Positions 24,113 to 26,990 of a stretch of 26,990 nucleotides of DNA are shown one piece after another. The stretch spans positions 1 through 26,990 of the forward strand of contig JBFWVT010000068.1 in the NCBI GenBank assembly GCA_050246595.1. Direction: 5' to 3'. The notes below the pieces were generated by a model. That model was given only the letters and a program-made list of their open reading frames with translations, ran no database searches and was not told the origin of the DNA. Position 1 is the first letter of the stretch. Each line of letters opens with the position of its first letter. The DNA comes from DATARH01 sp050246595. GTDB lineage: Bacteria > Pseudomonadota > Alphaproteobacteria > ATCC43930 > CGMCC-115725. Both the position numbers and the translations under genes were made by a program.

Positions 24113-24820
24113 GTGAGCATGTGGCGGCAAGTCCTCGCGCCGATCCATCCGGACGGCTGGAAATTCATCGCGATCGCCGCGGTCGCGACGCTGGTGCTGT
24201 TTCTACTATGGGAGCTGGCCGGGTGGGTCGGGGTGATCGCGACAATATGGATGGCGTATTTCTTTCGCGATCCCTGGCGCGTGACGCCGACCCGGCCCGG
24301 TCTGATCGTCAGCCCGGCGGACGGGATCGTCGCTGCGATCCGCCCGGCGCCGCCGCCGCCCGAACTCGACATGGGCAACGCGCCGGTGCCGCGCATCAGC
24401 ATTTTTCTCAACCTGTTCGACGTGCATGTCGCGCGCACGCCGGTCGGCGGCCGGGTCGCGGCGCGGCGCTACACAAAGGGGCTGTTCGTCAATGCCAGCC
24501 TCGACAAGGCGAGCACCGACAACGAACGCCTCGCGATCCGCATCGCGTGCACCGACGGGCCGGATGCCGGGGGGCCGGATATTGCCTTTGTGCTGATCGC
24601 CGGGCTTGTCGCGCGCCGGATCGTCTGCCCGGTCTACGAGGGTCAGATTCTCGGACGGGGCGAGCGGATCGGCGTGATCCGCTTCGGCTCGCGCGCCGAC
24701 ATTTACTGCCCGCCGCCCTATCTCCCGGTGGTCGCCGTCGGACAGCGCACGATTGCCGGCGAAACCGTGCTCGCCGACCGCAACGCGGCCGGGCCGGAGC
24801 GCGGCGGGGTGGCGCATTGA
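24113..24820 (+). CDS. psd: Phosphatidylserine decarboxylase, short form
   Basis: The product has 235 residues, the size of the short Psd form common in alphaproteobacteria. A membrane segment spans about 18-48, then F-R-D-P-W-R (51-56), S-P-A-D-G (67-71) and I-F-L-N-L-F-D-V-H-V (97-106). The self-cleavage site is G192-S193 in R-F-G-S-R-A-D-I-Y; the serine becomes the pyruvoyl cofactor. It converts phosphatidylserine to phosphatidylethanolamine. The frame begins at GTG 24113, with an ATG two codons later; neither has a clear ribosome site. pssA lies downstream, separated by 157 bp that hold a repeat. Confidence 0.92.
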   Translation: MSMWRQVLAPIHPDGWKFIAIAAVATLVLFLLWELAGWVGVIATIWMAYFFRDPWRVTPTRPGLIVSPADGIVAAIRPAPPPPELDMGNAPVPRISIFLNLFDVHVARTPVGGRVAARRYTKGLFVNASLDKASTDNERLAIRIACTDGPDAGGPDIAFVLIAGLVARRIVCPVYEGQILGRGERIGVIRFGSRADIYCPPPYLPVVAVGQRTIAGETVLADRNAAGPERGGVAH

Positions 24821-24858
24821 GCGCGAATGCAGGCCGGCAATTACCATCCGGCGGCAAG

Positions 24859-24919
24859 CCCCCACTCTGACCCTCCCCCGTGATCCCCGGGTCAGGCCCG
24901 GGGAGGGAAGGGTAGGGGT
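24859..24919. repeat. Palindromic repeat related to the one in the aminotransferase gene
   Basis: The ends (CCCCACTCTGACCCTCCCCC and GGGAGGGAAGGGTAGGGG) are imperfect inverse complements and resemble the arms at 20918-21000. The centre differs, with a CCCCGGG/CCCGGGG hairpin (24885-24891 with 24897-24903). It fills much of the psd-pssA gap. Confidence 0.75.
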
Positions 24920-24977
24920 ATCGGGGCAGCAATTCGTGTAGGGTGATTAGAGAGGATTTTTGAGGGAAGGGAAGGGG

Positions 24978-25904
24978 ATGCGTTCCGCCCGGATGCGGAT
25001 ACGGCGCCCGCGGGTGCGGCGGATCGCGCCGTTCTCGGTCAACCGCATGGTGCCGAATATCCTGACGTTGCTGGCTTTGTGCGCCGGGATGACGGCGATC
25101 CGTTTCGCGGTGAATGGCCAGTTCGAGTACGCCGTGTTTGCGATCATCGTCGCCGGCATTTTCGACGGGCTCGACGGCCGCCTTGCGCGCTTGTTGAAGG
25201 CCACGTCGAGCTTCGGGGCCGAACTCGACAGCCTGTCCGATTTTATCAGCTTTGGCGCGGCCCCCGCGGTTGTGCTCTATCTGTGGACGATGTCGGGATT
25301 GCAGAGCATCGGCTGGGCGATGGTGCTGTTCTACGCGGTCTGTTGTGCGCTGCGCCTGGCCCGCTTCAATACCCAGCTCGCCGCTGAGCCGCCGCCGTGG
25401 CGGTCGAATTTTTTCAGCGGTGTCCCGGCGCCGGCCGGGGCCGGGCTGATCATGATCCCGATGTTCGCCAGTTTCGAAACGGGCCACTGGCTGGCGCGCT
25501 CGCCAATTCTGAACGCGGTGTGGATCGGGATTGTCGCGCTGCTGATGGTCAGCACGATCCCGACCTTTTCGCTCAAGCGCATCCGCATCCCGAGCCACTA
25601 CGTCATGCCGACCTTGCTCGGGGTCGGGTTGATGGCGGCGTTTCTGACGACCGCGCCGTGGGCCACGCTGATGGTCGTGGGGGTTGTCTATGTCGGATCG
25701 ATCCCGCTGACGGTGCGGGCCTCGCGCCGGATGCGCCGCGATTATCAGACCGGGCACGAACAAGCCGCCGAGCCGTTGCAGCCGGCACCCGCCGGACCCC
25801 CGGTCTGGTCGGCCGCGCCGGCGCCGCCGATCGAGTCCGACAACGACCCGCCGGCCTCCGAGTGGCGGCACGAGCGCCATACGCCGCAGGAGCCGCAGCG
25901 ATGA
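24978..25904 (+). CDS. pssA: CDP-diacylglycerol-serine O-phosphatidyltransferase
   Basis: The product has 308 residues and several membrane helices. The CDP-alcohol phosphotransferase signature is complete: D66-G67, A70-R71, G80, D84 and D88 in the D-G-x2-A-R-x8-G-x3-D-x3-D spacing. It joins serine to CDP-diacylglycerol to give phosphatidylserine, the substrate of the psd product. The last 60 residues are a proline-rich, charged tail beyond the usual core. ATG 24978 follows AGGGAAGG; a TTG 18 bp earlier is in frame. Its stop overlaps the next start (ATGA). Confidence 0.93.
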   Translation: MRSARMRIRRPRVRRIAPFSVNRMVPNILTLLALCAGMTAIRFAVNGQFEYAVFAIIVAGIFDGLDGRLARLLKATSSFGAELDSLSDFISFGAAPAVVLYLWTMSGLQSIGWAMVLFYAVCCALRLARFNTQLAAEPPPWRSNFFSGVPAPAGAGLIMIPMFASFETGHWLARSPILNAVWIGIVALLMVSTIPTFSLKRIRIPSHYVMPTLLGVGLMAAFLTTAPWATLMVVGVVYVGSIPLTVRASRRMRRDYQTGHEQAAEPLQPAPAGPPVWSAAPAPPIESDNDPPASEWRHERHTPQEPQR

Positions 25905-26990
25905 GCGCGACCCCAAGCTATGTGCACGGCGCGGTCGATACGCCTCTGATCGGCGAGACGATCGGTGCCGCGTTCGACAGGACCGTCGCTCGGTACGGCG
26001 AGTGCCACGCGCTGACGGTGCGTCAGCAGGGCATCCGCTGGAACTACCGCGAGTTTGGCGAGCGGGTCGATGCGTTCGCGGCGGGGCTGCTGGCGCTCGG
26101 TTTCGAGCCGGGCGAGCGGGTTGCGATCTGGGCGCCGAACTGCGCCGAATGGGTCGTGACGCAATTCGCGACCGCGAAGGCCGGGCTGATCCTGGTCAAC
26201 ATCAACCCGGCCTACCGCCTCGCCGAACTGGAATACGCGCTGAACAAGGTCGGCGTTGCCGGTATCATTACGGCGACCGCGTTCAAGACCAGCGACTATG
26301 TCGGCATGCTGAACACGCTGGCGCCGGAGCTGAGAAGCGCTGCGCCGGGACGGCTGCGGGCAGCGAAGCTGCCGCATTTGCGGAGCGTGATCCAGATCGG
26401 CGGCCCCACGGCCGCGGGCATGTTCGCCTTTGACGAGGTCGCGGCGACGGGCGGGGAGGCTGAGCGCACGCGTCTCGCGGAACTGGCCGGACGGCTGCAA
26501 TTCGACGACCCGATCAACATCCAGTTCACCTCCGGCACGACCGGGACGCCGAAAGGCGCGACCCTGACGCATCACAACATCCTCAACAACGGTTTTTTCC
26601 TCGGTGAGGCGATGCGCTTCGGCGAGCGCGACAAGGTGTGCATCCCGGTGCCGCTGTATCACTGTTTCGGTATGGTGATCGGCAATCTGGCTTGCGTGAC
26701 GCACGGCGCCGCGATGGTGTATCCTGGCAAGGGGTTCGACCCGCTCGCGACATTGCAGACCGTCGCCGAGGAGCGCTGCACCGCGCTTTACGGCGTGCCG
26801 ACGATGTTCATCGCCGAGTTGGAGCACCCCGATTTCGACAAATTCGACCTGACCAGTCTGCGCACCGGGATGATGGCCGGCTCGCCGTGCCCAATCGAGA
26901 TCATGCGGCAATGCATCGACAGGATGCACCTGACCGTGTTGTCGATCGGCTACGGTATGTCCGAAACCAGCCCGGTCAGTTTCAAGACCG
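25901..26990 (+). CDS. AMP-binding acyl-CoA synthetase (partial, runs off the window)
   Basis: The frame opens at ATG 25901, overlapping the pssA stop by 4 bp, and remains open to the window edge for 363 complete codons. The adenylate-forming P-loop is Q-F-T-S-G-T-T-G-T-P-K-G at 208-219. Later Y-G-V-P-T-M-F and Y-G-M-S-E-T-S-P (the A5 motif) are visible near the edge. It is a fatty-acid or medium-chain acyl-CoA ligase; the closest look is to alphaproteobacterial synthetases with the G-V-P-T-M-F-I-A-E-L-E-H-P pattern, but the acyl substrate is not known. The C-terminal domain with the catalytic lysine is outside the window. Confidence 0.9.
   Translation, partial: MSATPSYVHGAVDTPLIGETIGAAFDRTVARYGECHALTVRQQGIRWNYREFGERVDAFAAGLLALGFEPGERVAIWAPNCAEWVVTQFATAKAGLILVNINPAYRLAELEYALNKVGVAGIITATAFKTSDYVGMLNTLAPELRSAAPGRLRAAKLPHLRSVIQIGGPTAAGMFAFDEVAATGGEAERTRLAELAGRLQFDDPINIQFTSGTTGTPKGATLTHHNILNNGFFLGEAMRFGERDKVCIPVPLYHCFGMVIGNLACVTHGAAMVYPGKGFDPLATLQTVAEERCTALYGVPTMFIAELEHPDFDKFDLTSLRTGMMAGSPCPIEIMRQCIDRMHLTVLSIGYGMSETSPVSFKT

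Overview
The window is high-GC DNA with mostly compact genes, GTG/TTG starts and clear Shine-Dalgarno sites. The gene set (EttA with an N-terminus typical of alphaproteobacteria, short-form Psd with PssA, UbiH-type hydroxylase, a DapC-like aminotransferase beside FtsK, a hopanoid-type HpnG phosphorylase) and the dispersed short palindromic repeats point to an alphaproteobacterium, most likely Hyphomicrobiales or Rhodospirillales. The exact lineage cannot be fixed from the sequence alone.

Left part (1-7.5 kb): the tail of an IS630-type transposase, a minus-strand HpnG-like phosphorylase, a 430-bp stretch without a gene, ribF, and a convergent protein with two tandem YciI-like domains. A hydantoinase/oxoprolinase pair (hyuA, hyuB) follows. 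The pair is split by an AT-rich GIY-YIG nuclease-like gene that has its own candidate promoter.

Middle part (7.5-18 kb): ettA on the minus strand; yggT and a DUF167/YggU gene overlapping on the plus strand; an alpha/beta hydrolase convergent with argG; a small secreted protein; a HpcH/HpaI aldolase divergent from a tricarballylate-dehydrogenase-like flavoprotein; a vapBC toxin-antitoxin pair; an M48 membrane protease; and a sulfotransferase. Several convergent gene ends carry strong GC-rich hairpins.

Right part (18-27 kb): an AT-rich islet encoding an unrecognised four-helix membrane protein, whose -10 box lies in a perfect 12-bp tandem duplication; a UbiH-family hydroxylase; a class I aminotransferase; ftsK; and psd, pssA and an acyl-CoA synthetase. 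PssA makes phosphatidylserine and Psd decarboxylates it to phosphatidylethanolamine. The synthetase start overlaps the pssA stop by 4 bp, so it is probably translationally coupled.

The most striking feature is a palindromic repeat of about 83 bp (two hairpins inside a longer stem) inserted in frame in the aminotransferase gene. A relative of this repeat lies in the psd-pssA gap. A second repeat family occurs at about 10.1 kb and twice, in inverted orientation, at about 20.1 kb. I found no CRISPR array, rRNA or tRNA. No multigene novel defence system is evident. The best candidates for undescribed biology are the repeat-in-gene event and the two AT-rich islet genes.
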